Source of the DNA: Polyangiaceae bacterium
GTDB lineage: Bacteria; Myxococcota_A; Polyangia; Polyangiales; Polyangiaceae
Direction: 5' to 3'
Length of the DNA: 64,000 nt
Assembly: GCA_016719945.1 (NCBI GenBank)
Contig: JADJYE010000031.1
Coordinates: forward strand, 276,686 to 340,685
This document shows, one piece after another, positions 8,849 to 18,072 of this stretch (within the stretch, counting starts at the first letter, position 1; each line of letters starts with the position of its first letter). The translations under genes and the position numbers were made by a program. The notes under the pieces were generated by a model, which was not told the DNA's origin, did no database searches, and worked only from the letters and a program-made list of their open reading frames with translations.

Positions 8849-9952
8849 ATGGCGGCGTCGAGGGATCTCAAGGTGGGCATCTTCGTGCTCGCGGGGCTGT
8901 TCCTCTCCGCGCTCGTGATCTTCCTCATCGGCGAAGAGCGCAACCTGTTCGACCCGTCCGTCGAGTTCCGCACGAGCTTCACCGACGTCCAGGGCCTCAA
9001 GCCAGGCGCGCCCGTGCGCATGGGCGGCCTCGATCTGGGTCAGGTGTCGGACGTCGGCTACGACCCCAAGGCGCCAGCCGAGGCGACGGTCTACGTCACG
9101 TTCTGGATCAAGCGCAGCGAGGCTCAGCGGGTCAAGACCGACACGCGCGCGAAGATCGCGAACAAGGGCCTCCTCGGCGACAAGATGATCGAGCTGGTGC
9201 CCGGCGAGAGCACCACCCCGGCCGAGCCCAACGCGCTGCTCGAGGGCGACAAGCCCTCGGACATGTTCGGCAAGATCGAGGAGATGGCGGCCAAGGCGGA
9301 GCAGGTGATGGACAACATCGAGAAGGCCACCCGGCCGCTCGGTGACGAGAAGCTCCACCAGAACATCCAAGGCTCGGTCGCGTCCGTGAACACGATCCTC
9401 AAGGAGGTCGCGGAGGGCGACGGCTACGCCAACAAGATCCTGAGCGACCCGGCCGAGGCCGAGCGCATCTCGGCGACGGTCAAGAGCCTGGAAGGCACCG
9501 CGAAGGAGGCCGAGTGTCTCATCAAGGACGTGCGCGGCGTCGTCGGGCGCGTCTCCAGCGGCCCAGGCTTCGCGCACGATCTGCTCTACAACAAAGAGGG
9601 CCCAAAGGGCGTCGCGGAGTTCGCGTCGGCGGCCAACGAGGTCGCCCTCACGCTCAAGGGCATTCGCGAGAACAACAGCCTCGCCCACGATCTCTTGTAC
9701 GGGGGCACCGGCGACACCGCGGTGGTCATCAAGAATTTCGCGGATCTTACCGGCGATCTCAAGGCGATCGTCGCCGACATCCGCGCCGGAAAGGGCACCA
9801 TCGGCGGGCTGCTCGTCGACCCCTCGATCTACGAGGACGTGAAGATCGTCCTTGGTAACGTCCAGCGCAACGACGTGCTCCGAGCGCTGGTGCGCTACTC
9901 GATCAACAAGGACGAGCCCAAACCCGAGGTCCAGGTCGCCGGCCCGAAGTAG
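8849..9952 (+). CDS. mlaD: MlaD/MCE-domain lipid-transport protein
   Basis: Substrate-binding membrane-anchored component of the Mla system. A single N-terminal membrane helix (about residues 10-28) precedes an MCE domain (about 38-115) with FTDVQGLKPGAPVRMGGLDLGQV, then a long helical region with repeated SVASVNTILKEV and HDLLY..G motifs that in this family builds the periplasmic tube. At 367 aa it is the long-tailed form rather than the short E. coli MlaD (about 180 aa). The ATG lies 7 nt after a TAGACT -10-like box (8836-8841). Confidence 0.93.
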   Translation: MAASRDLKVGIFVLAGLFLSALVIFLIGEERNLFDPSVEFRTSFTDVQGLKPGAPVRMGGLDLGQVSDVGYDPKAPAEATVYVTFWIKRSEAQRVKTDTRAKIANKGLLGDKMIELVPGESTTPAEPNALLEGDKPSDMFGKIEEMAAKAEQVMDNIEKATRPLGDEKLHQNIQGSVASVNTILKEVAEGDGYANKILSDPAEAERISATVKSLEGTAKEAECLIKDVRGVVGRVSSGPGFAHDLLYNKEGPKGVAEFASAANEVALTLKGIRENNSLAHDLLYGGTGDTAVVIKNFADLTGDLKAIVADIRAGKGTIGGLLVDPSIYEDVKIVLGNVQRNDVLRALVRYSINKDEPKPEVQVAGPK

Positions 9953-10018
9953 CTCGCGAAGAAGCTGGCAGGTGCCGTGGTTGAGCGGACGAAACTGGGC
10001 ACGTGCCGTCGTTTGAGC

Positions 10019-10136
10019 TCTGCACGACCGAGGAGCGCCAGCCCCGGAGGTCGGAGGCGGGGGTGAGGGACCGCGCGAAGCGCGGAGCCCGAGGGGGGCT
10101 GCATCAGACCCCCTGACTCAAATCGCGCTGCGGGGC
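10019..10136 (-). repeat. Dispersed about 118-bp repeat, copy B (inverted partner of 1661-1779)
   Basis: This is the inverse-orientation copy of the element at 1661-1779, with the same central hairpin (GGGGGCTG-CAT-CAGACCCCC, about 10093-10112) and the same CCGCGCGAAGCGCGG inverted repeat. It lies between the convergent ends of mlaD and the gene at 10212, so its hairpins may also end transcription. Apart from it, 9953-10211 holds nothing recognisable. Confidence 0.85.
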
Positions 10137-10211
10137 TGGCCTCTGCAGCCAAGGCGACTCAGACGCCGCCTCTCGTCTCGCTCTGCCTCGCGCGCTCGGC
10201 GCGAACCGAGC

Positions 10212-10709
10212 TCACAAGATCTCGATCACGATCAGCGCGTCGACGCGGATCCCCTCGGGCGGAAACTCGTAGGCCAGGTCGATCGTCCCGCTCCACTCGA
10301 TGCGGATGGTCTTTCCGTCGGGGAAGAGAGGCCTTAGGTCCCCATCGTAGAGGATGTCGAGCGGCGCCATGGTGTCGTTCGCAGGGAACGAGGTCGACTG
10401 GGCCACGAGCGTGCGGCTCTCGGCGTTCACGACCTCGGCGAAGAGGCTGGTGAGGAAGCGCAGGTCGTCGACGCCCTCCGGGGCCCGAAGCAGGACGCGC
10501 TCGAGCGTGGCGCCCTGATCTGGATCGGCCGGCTCATCGAGGTTGTACTCGGTCCAGCCCCAGAACGACCCGCTGTCCGTCTTCGTGACGACCACGAAGG
10601 CCTCGATCGTCTCCTCGCCAGCCAGCGCCGCACAGCCCTGCGCAGCGGCCGCTGCCGCGAACGTCGGGAAGAGCCTGAGGACCTGTCGCCTTCGGAACGA
10701 GTTGGCCAT
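10212..10709 (-). CDS. Exported protein of unknown function with a Tat-like leader
   Basis: A 165-aa protein I do not recognise. It starts MANSFRRRQVLRLFPTF, a twin-arginine-like leader (RRRQVLRL), followed by an Ala-rich segment and AAQGC, a weak lipobox. The mature part has WTEYNLDEP and ends in alternating hydrophobic strands (VDALIVIEIL), consistent with a small beta-rich domain. The chosen ATG at 10709 keeps the arginine pair near the N-terminus; ATG at 10733 would add eight residues. It is convergent with mlaD and divergent from the aminotransferase. Confidence 0.7.
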   Translation of the reverse strand: MANSFRRRQVLRLFPTFAAAAAAQGCAALAGEETIEAFVVVTKTDSGSFWGWTEYNLDEPADPDQGATLERVLLRAPEGVDDLRFLTSLFAEVVNAESRTLVAQSTSFPANDTMAPLDILYDGDLRPLFPDGKTIRIEWSGTIDLAYEFPPEGIRVDALIVIEIL

Positions 10710-10968
10710 GGTCACCGTCGATGCAAGAGTCATGCGCCTTATCGGGAGCCCCCACGCCGCGGTCGCCCCTGCAATGTAGGAGCACCACCGGGCCGCCGTA
10801 TTCATGGCTACGCGGGAGACATGCCCGCGGTTTTGGCGATCGATCACACAGACGACGCGCGCGCCAACTTGTGCCTCAGCAGGTGTGCGGTCTCTGACGG
10901 GCCCGCGGCTGCCCCGGATCGCCCCGACCGCTTGCAATCCATGGGTAGCGCGCGTAGCGAACGGCCCC

Positions 10969-12180
10969 ATGTCCATTGAGCTCGCCGCTCGTCTCGGTGC
11001 GGTTGCGCCGAGCGCTACCCTCGCCATGGCCGCCGAGGCCGCCAAGCTGACCGCTCGCGGCGTGAAGGTGTTCTCCTTCAGCGTCGGCGAGCCAGACTTC
11101 CCGACGCCTGCGCACGTGATCGAGGCGGCCAATCAGGCGCTCGCGGCTGGCGCGACCCGCTACACGGCCGTCACGGGCACGCCCGAGCTCAAGGCCGCCA
11201 TCATCGAGGCGACGAAGCGCGACCGGGGCTACGAGACGACGGCCGATCGCATCACGGTGTCGTGCGGCGCGAAGCACGCGCTCTTCAACCTGGCGGCGGC
11301 GCTGTACGACCCGGGAGACGAGGTCATCATCCCGGCGCCCTATTGGGTCAGCTACCCCGAGCAAGTGCGGATGATGGGGGCGGTCCCGATCATCGCCGAG
11401 ACGACGGCCGCGGGGGGCTTCCGCCTGACGCCCGAGGCGCTCGCCGCGGCCGTCACTCCGCGGACCAAGGCGCTGATCTTGTGCACGCCCTCCAACCCGA
11501 CCGGCGCTGCGTACGACGAGGCGTCTCTGCGTGCCCTGCTCGAGCTCGCGGCGCAGGGCAGCTACTACGTCATCGTCGACGAGATTTATGCAGACCTCGT
11601 CTATGGGGGTTTCAAGCACGCCTCCGCGGGCCGACTGGGGGCGTCCCTCGGCGACCGTCTCATCATCGTCGATGGCGTCAGCAAGACCTACGCGATGACC
11701 GGCTGGCGCATCGGCTGGAGCATCTCGGGGCCGAAGGTGGCGAAGGCGCTCGCCGTGATCCAGGGGCAGAGCACCACGAACCCCGCGGCCGTCTCTCAGG
11801 CTGCGGCGCGCGCTGCGCTCCTCGGCCCGCGCGAGTCGGTCGAGTCGATGCGCGTCGCCTTCGAGCGTCGCCGCGATCGGATGGTCGGCGGCCTCAACGC
11901 GCTCGGGCTGCCGTGTCGGACCCCCGAGGGGGCCTTCTATGCGTTCGCCGAGGTCAGCTCGCTGCTCGGAGCGAAGGTGACCTCTGCCGGAGCCGAAACA
12001 ACGCTCGCGACGGACGACGACATCGCGATGTGGCTGCTGTCCGAGGCGCACGTAGCCACGGTCGCGGGTACACCCTTCGGGGCGCCTGGGTTCTTGAGGC
12101 TCTCGTACGCGACCTCGGACGCCGACATCGAGGCCGGCCTCGCTTCGATGGCTCGGGCGATCTCCACCGCCACGCGCTGA
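10969..12180 (+). CDS. aspB: Aspartate/aromatic aminotransferase, class I (AspB type)
   Basis: PLP enzyme, probably aspartate to oxaloacetate transamination. Fold-type I landmarks are SFSVGEPDFPTP (36-47), YTAVTG (65-70), SNPTG (175-179), the cofactor-binding VDEIYADL (203-210), the PLP lysine in SKTYAMTGWRIGW (K239), and the C-terminal substrate arginine in FLRLSY. It is 403 aa, typical of the AAT 1-gamma group. ATG at 10969 begins MSIELAARLG, matching the usual short N-terminus; a longer in-frame extension upstream looks non-coding. Confidence 0.93.
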   Translation: MSIELAARLGAVAPSATLAMAAEAAKLTARGVKVFSFSVGEPDFPTPAHVIEAANQALAAGATRYTAVTGTPELKAAIIEATKRDRGYETTADRITVSCGAKHALFNLAAALYDPGDEVIIPAPYWVSYPEQVRMMGAVPIIAETTAAGGFRLTPEALAAAVTPRTKALILCTPSNPTGAAYDEASLRALLELAAQGSYYVIVDEIYADLVYGGFKHASAGRLGASLGDRLIIVDGVSKTYAMTGWRIGWSISGPKVAKALAVIQGQSTTNPAAVSQAAARAALLGPRESVESMRVAFERRRDRMVGGLNALGLPCRTPEGAFYAFAEVSSLLGAKVTSAGAETTLATDDDIAMWLLSEAHVATVAGTPFGAPGFLRLSYATSDADIEAGLASMARAISTATR

Positions 12181-12203
12181 CGGGCTTGCGCGGCCGCGGG
12201 CCG

Positions 12204-12209
12204 TACGAT
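12204..12209 (+). promoter_or_regulatory. -10 box of tRNA-Val(CAC)
   Basis: TACGAT ends 16 nt before the mature tRNA 5' end. No good -35 hexamer stands 16-18 nt upstream, so the assignment rests on the -10 sequence and its spacing. Confidence 0.4.
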
Positions 12210-12225
12210 AGAAGCCTGTCTCGCC

Positions 12226-12297
12226 GGGCGCATAACTCAGCGGTAGAGTGCGACCTTCACACGGTCGAAGTCGCAGGTTCGAATCCTGCTGCGCCCA
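12226..12297 (+). tRNA. tRNA-Val (CAC)
   Basis: A 72-nt cloverleaf with acceptor GGGCGCA / TGCGCCC, D arm ACTCAGCGGTAGAGT, anticodon stem CGACC / GGTCG with loop TTCACAC (anticodon CAC), T arm GCAGG-TTCGAAT-CCTGC, and discriminator A. CCA is not encoded. It is a second valine isoacceptor, 10 kb from and opposite in strand to tRNA-Val(GAC). Confidence 0.95.
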
Positions 12298-12349
12298 CCG
12301 AAGCTCACGCGCTGACCGAGCGCGCGCCGCCCCGGCGTCACCGGGCCGC

Positions 12350-13216
12350 TTACCTCCCGTTGATCGCGGTCACGGCGGCGTTGAGCTCCGCGCGGTCTCC
12401 CAGGCAGGGGTAGCAGTCCTTGCGGACGATGAAGTTGCCGCAGCTGTCCTTCGGCTGAAGGGGCGTGAGGTAGTTGAGGCTGCGCTTGTCGCCGGACTTC
12501 TCGGCCTCGGCGAAGAGCTCCTTGCGCGCGCAGGGCTGCGCATCTCGCAGGCGCACGGCGATCGAGAGGGCTGGGGACATCAGCTGCTTGGTGTCCGGCT
12601 CCTTGAGGGCCGCGTTGGCCCGGTCTTTCACGGATTTCGAGACGCTCGGCGCGAGCGTGAGCTCGTACAGGCGGTCAGGACCGGAGCCGCCAAGCCCGCT
12701 CGACATCAGCTCGAACGCCAGATCCTGCGCGTCCGGCTGGCCGCTCGCCCCGCGGGTCACGATCTGGAGGATGTCCTTGTCCTCTGCGGCCTTCGGGCTC
12801 GCTGCGACGAGCGAGCGCACCGTGATGAGAGCGTCCTTGAGGCCGCTCGCCTGCGCCGCCTGGGTCCTCGCGAGCTTCTTGAGCAGGCGCGGGCTCTTCG
12901 GGGCTCGCTTACGCAGCGCCTCGAGCTCGGCGACCGTCGTCGCCTTGTCGATCATCTCGTCATCGACCGCCTCTTCCGCCTCGGCGGGGGCCGTCGAAGT
13001 CACGGTCGCCTGGCGCTCCGAGCTCGCCGCGCGCGGCCCGCTGGGCTGGGAGCCGGAGGCGGGAGGCTGAACGTCGGGGGTCGAGGTCGACGAGGAGCTC
13101 GCGGCCTCGAGGGCGCCGACGACGTCGTCGTCTCGCAGCTGAGGCAATACGACGACGAGCACCACCAAGAAGAAGAGGCCCGCGCTAGCGATCCCTGGCA
13201 GGTGTTCGGTTGCCAT
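12350..13216 (-). CDS. Membrane-anchored protein of unknown function
   Basis: A 288-aa protein not assigned to a family. One N-terminal membrane helix (about residues 10-26, GLFFLVVLVVVLP) is followed by a Ser/Pro-rich linker (about 38-85) and a mostly helical domain, with Cys-rich sequence near the end (DCYPCLGDR). The topology suggests a periplasmic domain tethered to the inner membrane. It is followed on the same strand by nothing and preceded by the PilZ gene 53 bp upstream, so the two may be co-transcribed. Confidence 0.8.
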   Translation of the reverse strand: MATEHLPGIASAGLFFLVVLVVVLPQLRDDDVVGALEAASSSSTSTPDVQPPASGSQPSGPRAASSERQATVTSTAPAEAEEAVDDEMIDKATTVAELEALRKRAPKSPRLLKKLARTQAAQASGLKDALITVRSLVAASPKAAEDKDILQIVTRGASGQPDAQDLAFELMSSGLGGSGPDRLYELTLAPSVSKSVKDRANAALKEPDTKQLMSPALSIAVRLRDAQPCARKELFAEAEKSGDKRSLNYLTPLQPKDSCGNFIVRKDCYPCLGDRAELNAAVTAINGR

Positions 13217-13269
13217 GGTCGTGCGCGAGCCTTGGGTGTTGTTTGGCGAGCTGCCTACGCCGGCTCGGC

Positions 13270-14712
13270 TCAGCCGTCCTCGTAGAGCGGAGGCGGGGGC
13301 GGAGGCGGAGGCGGCTTGACCGTCGGCGGCGGGGGCGGCGGAGGAGGCGGAGGCGGAGGAGGCTTGACCGTCGTCGGCGGCGGGGGCGGCGGAGGAGGCG
13401 GAGGCGGAGGCGGCTTGGCCGTCGGCTTCGTCGAGGCCTCGGGCTTCGTCGATGCCGCCGCGGTGGCCGTCGCGGTCGCGGTGGCCGTCGCGGTCGCGGT
13501 GGCCGTTTCGGTCGCCGTCGGCGCGGCCGTCTCCGTGGTCGTGGGCGTCGCGGCGGCGGTGGCCGTCTGCTTCGCGGTCACGGCGGTCGTCGGCTTCGTC
13601 GAAGCCGACGGCGCGCTCTGCGTCTGCGTCGGGGCCGTTCCCGTGGTCGGCGTGTCATCACCCTTCATCATGTAGGCGACGACACCGATGGCACCCGCCG
13701 CGACGACCCCGAGCAGGATCAGCTTCCCGCTCCCGCTCTTCTCCTCTGCGTCCACCTTCGAAGGCGGCACGCTCGCCGGCGGCCGAGTCGACTTGACCTC
13801 GGGCTTCTTGTCCGCGATCGCGGCCGCCTTCTTCGGCTCGTCTGCGGGCTTCGGCGCGGGCTTCGCCTCAGGCTTGGGCGCAGGCTTCGCCGCCACCTCG
13901 GCCTTCTCGTCGTCCTCGGGCTCGTCGCGGGGAATCGATTTCGCCGCAGCCTTGGGCTCCTCTTTGGCTGCGCTCGGCTTGGGCGTCGCCTTGGGCTCCT
14001 CCTTCTTGGGCTCTGGCGTGCCGATGTCGGAGAGCGACTCGCCAGCTTCGGACAGCGCTTGCTGAAGCAGCTCGGCGGCCTGCTTCATGACGGTCCGCTC
14101 TTCGGGCGGCCGCGTCTCGGCTTCCTCGCTCTTCGGGAAGAACCCGCCAGCGGGCTTGTCCGCAGGCTCGGCCTTCGCTTCCTCGTCTTCGGCAGCGGCC
14201 TTCGGCGACGAGCCGATGGCGCCAAGGCCGAGCATCGTCGCCGCGCGCTTCTCGGCCTTGACGGCCGCGGGGGCGCTCTTCGCTGGGGCCGCGGCAGCAG
14301 CCGGAGGCTCGCTCGGCCCCACGCCACCGCCCAAGCCATCGCTGCCTCGCTCGAAGGCCGACGGCCTGCCGCCGGACTTGTCGACGAGCTTCTGGATGAC
14401 GGCCTTCGACTTGTCGTCGATCTTGATGAACTTGACGCCCATTCCGGCGGGCGAATCGCTGCCGGCCTGATCGGGCTCTCGCTTCCAGACGACGCGTCCG
14501 ACGCCCGACAAGACGGCTTGTTCGTCCGCGATGCGGATCTCGAACTTGAGCAGCGTGCCGGGAGGGAACGGAGACGGGGTCTTGATGTAGATGCCGCCCC
14601 TGCTGACGTCGGAGGCGTGATGCTCGATGAATTCGTCGACGGTCGCGCTCTTGTAGCGAACCGTCATGCTGAGCACCTTTGCTCGCGGGTCCTTCCGAGT
14701 GTCCTGAGCCAC
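13270..14712 (-). CDS. PilZ-domain protein with membrane helix and poly-proline tail
   Basis: Probable c-di-GMP-responsive or PilZ-like protein. The N-terminal domain (about residues 1-115) shows RKDPRAKVLSMTVRYKS, DVSRGGIYIKT and GMGVKFI, as in the myxobacterial PilZ subgroup. An acidic/Ala/Pro/Lys-rich linker follows, then one membrane helix (about 326-345, LILLGVVAAGAIGVVAYMM), a Thr/Ala repeat region and a C-terminal tail with long proline runs (about 430-475). The PilZ domain would be cytosolic and the Pro-rich tail periplasmic. Low-complexity coding DNA at 13300-13420 and 13455-13510 may be unstable in length. Confidence 0.85.
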   Translation of the reverse strand: MAQDTRKDPRAKVLSMTVRYKSATVDEFIEHHASDVSRGGIYIKTPSPFPPGTLLKFEIRIADEQAVLSGVGRVVWKREPDQAGSDSPAGMGVKFIKIDDKSKAVIQKLVDKSGGRPSAFERGSDGLGGGVGPSEPPAAAAAPAKSAPAAVKAEKRAATMLGLGAIGSSPKAAAEDEEAKAEPADKPAGGFFPKSEEAETRPPEERTVMKQAAELLQQALSEAGESLSDIGTPEPKKEEPKATPKPSAAKEEPKAAAKSIPRDEPEDDEKAEVAAKPAPKPEAKPAPKPADEPKKAAAIADKKPEVKSTRPPASVPPSKVDAEEKSGSGKLILLGVVAAGAIGVVAYMMKGDDTPTTGTAPTQTQSAPSASTKPTTAVTAKQTATAAATPTTTETAAPTATETATATATATATATATAAASTKPEASTKPTAKPPPPPPPPPPPPPTTVKPPPPPPPPPPPPPTVKPPPPPPPPPLYEDG

Positions 14713-14922
14713 GATAGGGGGTCTCCAACGAGGGGCGTGGAGCCGCCACGTTTGGCGCTTCCTGCAGCCCCTCTTACGAAGGCGTGCTCACGCGGGAAAC
14801 TCCGCGCGAGAGTCGACGACGAGGCATCGTACTTCCGTCGAAAGGCGCGCGACAAGTTCATCCTTCGCGAGTTCTTGGCGAACGACCGAGGCGAGCCGTT
14901 TTCGTGATACCAAAGGGGCCGG

Positions 14923-15291
14923 ATGCGGGCGCGCGATCACTTCCGAGCGCACGGGCGAAAGGCGGTAAACCTGGCCGCGAGCCTGTGCGACGAGCTGCGC
15001 TCTTTCGAGGAGGAGGCCCGTATCAAGAACCTGGGGCTGGGCGGCGCGTGTGTGGAGCTCGGCGCTCGCTCCACCGCCGAGCCGCACGTGGGTCGTCCTG
15101 ACGCGCTCGTGCTCTTGGAGGTGATCGCCCCGAGCTTGTGGGATCCGCTCATCCTACGCGGGCGCGTCGCGTGGTCCCGTCGGGTTGCGCCTCAGCAGCC
15201 GATGCGCGTCGGCCTGCGCTTCGAGCATCGCGAGCAAGGCAGCCTCTTCGCTCTGTTCCAGCTGCTCGGCACGCAAGCGTTCGACGGCTAG
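14923..15291 (+). CDS. Small PilZ-domain-like protein
   Basis: A 122-aa stand-alone protein. It has a central GLGGACVEL resembling the PilZ (D/N)xSxxG motif, then ILRGRVAWSRRVAPQQPMRVGLRFEH, the usual closing strands of a PilZ barrel. The N-terminal RxxxR c-di-GMP motif is weak, so binding is uncertain. It is divergent from the larger PilZ gene at 13270-14712, with 210 bp between their starts. ATG at 14923 follows a TACCAA box at 14905-14910. Confidence 0.7.
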   Translation: MRARDHFRAHGRKAVNLAASLCDELRSFEEEARIKNLGLGGACVELGARSTAEPHVGRPDALVLLEVIAPSLWDPLILRGRVAWSRRVAPQQPMRVGLRFEHREQGSLFALFQLLGTQAFDG

Positions 15292-15309
15292 TCCGACCGG
15301 AGGTCGGAC
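15291..15309. terminator. Hairpin just after the PilZ gene
   Basis: A perfect 8-bp inverted repeat, GTCCGACC-GGA-GGTCGGAC, starts at the PilZ stop codon. There is no T-tract, so factor-independent termination is only possible, not shown. Confidence 0.4.
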
Positions 15310-15348
15310 CCGCAAGATCAAGGGGGGTGGAACATAGGTCGGGGTGAG

Positions 15349-15408
15349 GCTCGGGGATTGCCCGGCCTTCACTTGCGAGCGTGAGCGAGGGCCGGGCGAA
15401 CCCCGAGC
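15349..15408. repeat. Long imperfect inverted repeat between convergent genes
   Basis: Two 19-nt arms (15349-15367 and 15390-15408, starting GCTCGGGGATTGCCCGGCC) pair with two mismatches across a 22-nt loop. Outer G-rich and C-rich flanks (15321-15330; about 15420-15428) could extend the stem. Just beyond the right arm is GAACTAGGGACACCCC, a stretch that nearly recurs at about 59377-59391. It may serve as a two-way terminator or be a palindromic mobile-element relic. Confidence 0.6.
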
Positions 15409-15473
15409 CGAACTAGGGACACCCCCTCTAGTCCCGCGCGCTGCGCTGGCGGGACCGGGCCTCGAGCACAACG

Positions 15474-17208
15474 TCAGAACGCGACGACAGGCGCGATCGT
15501 TGGGGAGATCGTGAAGCCCACGGTCGGGAAGAGCACCATGAACTTGAGCTCTCCCGAGATGCCGAAGTGGCGGTGGAACATGTACGAGACGCCGCCGCCG
15601 AACGTGACGAAGGTGAGGCCAGCGAGCTGGTACGCGTCGACGCGACGCTCGACCGCGGGCCCACCCTCGGCGCACGACTCGCTCGCCTCTTCGTTCTCAC
15701 CCAGCAGCTGATCGCACACCGTGACGGGAACCGAGGAGTTGACCTGCGCGCCGCCGCCGCCGATGAACACGTGCGGCGCGAAGTCTCCGCCCTTCGGGTT
15801 CGGGTTGAGGAACTTCCACGAGGCGCGCGCCTCGAGGTGCGCGGGGAAGAACGAGTTGGCTGCAGGGGTGCCGCTGCCGTCGGGGATCGCGGGGCAGCCT
15901 TCCTCGCCGGGCGTACATGGGTACGGCCCGCCGATCGCGTAGCCGACGCGAGCGCCGAGGCCGAGGCCGAACTTGAAGAAGTAGTCGTAGCCGACGAAGA
16001 CGCGCGTGCCGCCGTAGGCGAGGCCGCCGTTGATGGCGTTCGTACCGTTGAGCCCCGCGGGGACGCCGAAGAACTGCGTGCTGGGGTCGGTGTCGGGGAG
16101 CATGCAGACGTAGCTCGCGCTGCTCTCCCCGCTGCACACGTTCTCGCCGCTGGATACGTAGGCGATGTCGACCTGCACCCCGACCGACAGCAGGTGCTGC
16201 GTCCCGTCCGTGGTGCCGCCGGTGTCGGGGCCGTCGTTGCCCTCGCCGGGCGTGCACACGCCGCTGGCGCAGATCAGCCCCTTGGCGCACTCGGGGGTCG
16301 CGTCGCAGATCGCGTCGACTGGCTTGCCGCTGCCGTCGCCCTTGCAACCCGGGAGGCCGGGGGCAGTCCTCGACGACGGAGCACTTCTTCGGAGGCTCTT
16401 TGCCAGGCAGGCTCGGCTTGTCGCCCGTGATCTTGTTCTTGATCGTGACCTTGAACGGCGCCTTCATGGAGCCCGCGGTCGCGATCGGCGTGCCACCCTC
16501 GTCGCTCGCGATGATGAAGTAACGCAGCTCGCCGGTCGAGGTGACGGCGTCGCACGGGACCACGCCGCCGAAGCCGCCCTCCATCTTCTCGAGGACCAGC
16601 GTCTCCCACTTGGTGCCGCCATACGGCTTGTAGCGCGCGATCACCTTCGCGGCGCCCATGTCGTCGCCGACCTCGGCGAAGACCGGGACCGGCGTGTTCA
16701 CGGCCTGCTCCGCCACCGGGGTGTGCGGGAAGTCGCTCGCGACCGGCGCCGCGGTGTCGCCGCCGGTGCCGCCGCCGGCCGTGCCGCCGCCGCCGGTGCC
16801 GCCGCCGCCGACCTCGGCCTGCGCCTCCTTGAACTTCGCCTCGAGCTCCGGCGTGGTCAGCCCCTCGAGCAGCGCAGCCTTCGGATCAGCCTTCAGCGCG
16901 GCGACGAGATCGGCCTTGGCCACGTCGAGCTTCTGCTGGCCCACGCCGTGGACGGTCGCCAGGCCGATGTGCACCTTGCCGAGCAGCTCGGGTGAGCAGG
17001 CGTCTTTCTCTTTGGTGCAGGTCTCGACGGCCTTCTTGAGCTTGCCCTCGGCCTTGTCGAACTCGACGTTGAGGTAGTCCTCGTCCATCGCCTGGGTGAG
17101 GAGCTTTTGGACGTCTTTGTCCTTCTTTCCGGCCGCGTCCGCGCCAGCGGCGAAGAGGGCGAGGCCGGCGGCGATGGTGAGAGCGAAAAGGGATTTGGAC
17201 GAACGCAC
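15474..17208 (-). CDS. Outer-membrane beta-barrel-type protein with helical N-terminus; reading frame broken once
   Basis: I do not recognise the family. From ATG at 17208: signal peptide (residues 1-26, ending AGADA), a helical tetratricopeptide-like region (about 27-130), a Gly/Thr-rich hinge, an Ig-like or PEGA-like region with YFIIASDEGGTP, and a Cys-rich linker. The frame then breaks at a C-run (plus-strand G5 at 16359-16363). Restoring one base gives the expected CPPGLPGCKGDGSG and continues in the second frame, which codes a strand-rich region with GYDYFFKFGLGLGARVGY and a C-terminal phenylalanine, typical of outer-membrane barrels. Either a sequencing indel or a real frameshift. Confidence 0.75.
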
Positions 17209-17360
17209 GACAAAGGCCTCCCTCGAGGGTCGAGATGGCGACCATTAGAGAACTTTTCAGTCAGGCGCAATGTTCTGCAGCAACAAAGCGCGAGCGGCGC
17301 GTCGGGCTGTTCCCGCGCGCCGCTTCTCCGAAGGTCACTTGCTTCGAAGTCGCCGCCGGC

Positions 17361-18062
17361 TCAGAGCCTGCGGAACACCCCGACCACGATGCCGAGCAGC
17401 ATGGTCGGCTTGAAGTCGGAGGCTCGCACGAGGATCGGGGCCATCGAGCTGTTCGCAGGCTGGAACCGGATGTAGTCGCGCTCCGGGAAGTAGTACTTCA
17501 CCGTCGCCTCGTCGCCGATCAACGCGCAGACGATCTCGCCACGGTTGGCCGTGCTCTGCTTGCGCACGAAGATCGTGTCGCCCGACAGGATGCCGGCCTC
17601 GATCATCGAGTCGCCCTGCACGCGCAGCGCGAAGATGTCTTTTCCGCTCGCGCCGCTGCCGCGGATCATGTCGCGATCGACGCGGCGGATCGACTCGACG
17701 TTCTCTTGGGCGAGGATGGGAGCGCCCGCCGCGATGCGACCCAGCATCGGGATCTCCAGGAGATCTTCGCTCGAAATCATGCCCGCCGCTGGGAGGCTGT
17801 CGTTGGTCGCCTCGGCGCCCTGCGCGGCGCTCGAGAGCAGGTTGGCCGGCACGTTGAGCGGGCGCAGGGCGCGGCTCTTCATGTCCTCGCGGGACAGGTA
17901 CCCCTTGCGCTCGAGGGCGCGAAGGTGGTCGTTCACCCCGTTGGTCGAGCGGATGCCCATGTGAGCGCCGATCTCGCGCAGCGTGGGCGGGTACCCCCGG
18001 TCGGTGATCGAGTCTTGGATGTACTTGAGGACCTGCTGCTGCCGATCAGTGAGCCCCTGCAT
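17361..18062 (-). CDS. lexA: LexA repressor
   Basis: Represses SOS genes and cleaves itself when stimulated by RecA filaments. The N-terminal winged helix-turn-helix has GYPPTLREIGAHMGIRSTNGV (residues 23-43), and the cleavage pair is Ala112-Gly113 (GRIAAGAP). The catalytic dyad is Ser152 (VQGDSMIEAGI) and Lys189 (EATVKYYF). At 233 aa it is slightly longer than E. coli LexA (202) through the linker. ATG at 18062, starting MQGLTDRQQQVL, fits the family; the longer upstream reading overlaps the promoter. It lies downstream of pilB-pilT but has its own promoter. Confidence 0.96.
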   Translation of the reverse strand: MQGLTDRQQQVLKYIQDSITDRGYPPTLREIGAHMGIRSTNGVNDHLRALERKGYLSREDMKSRALRPLNVPANLLSSAAQGAEATNDSLPAAGMISSEDLLEIPMLGRIAAGAPILAQENVESIRRVDRDMIRGSGASGKDIFALRVQGDSMIEAGILSGDTIFVRKQSTANRGEIVCALIGDEATVKYYFPERDYIRFQPANSSMAPILVRASDFKPTMLLGIVVGVFRRL

Positions 18063-18072
18063 GATGGGCCTA

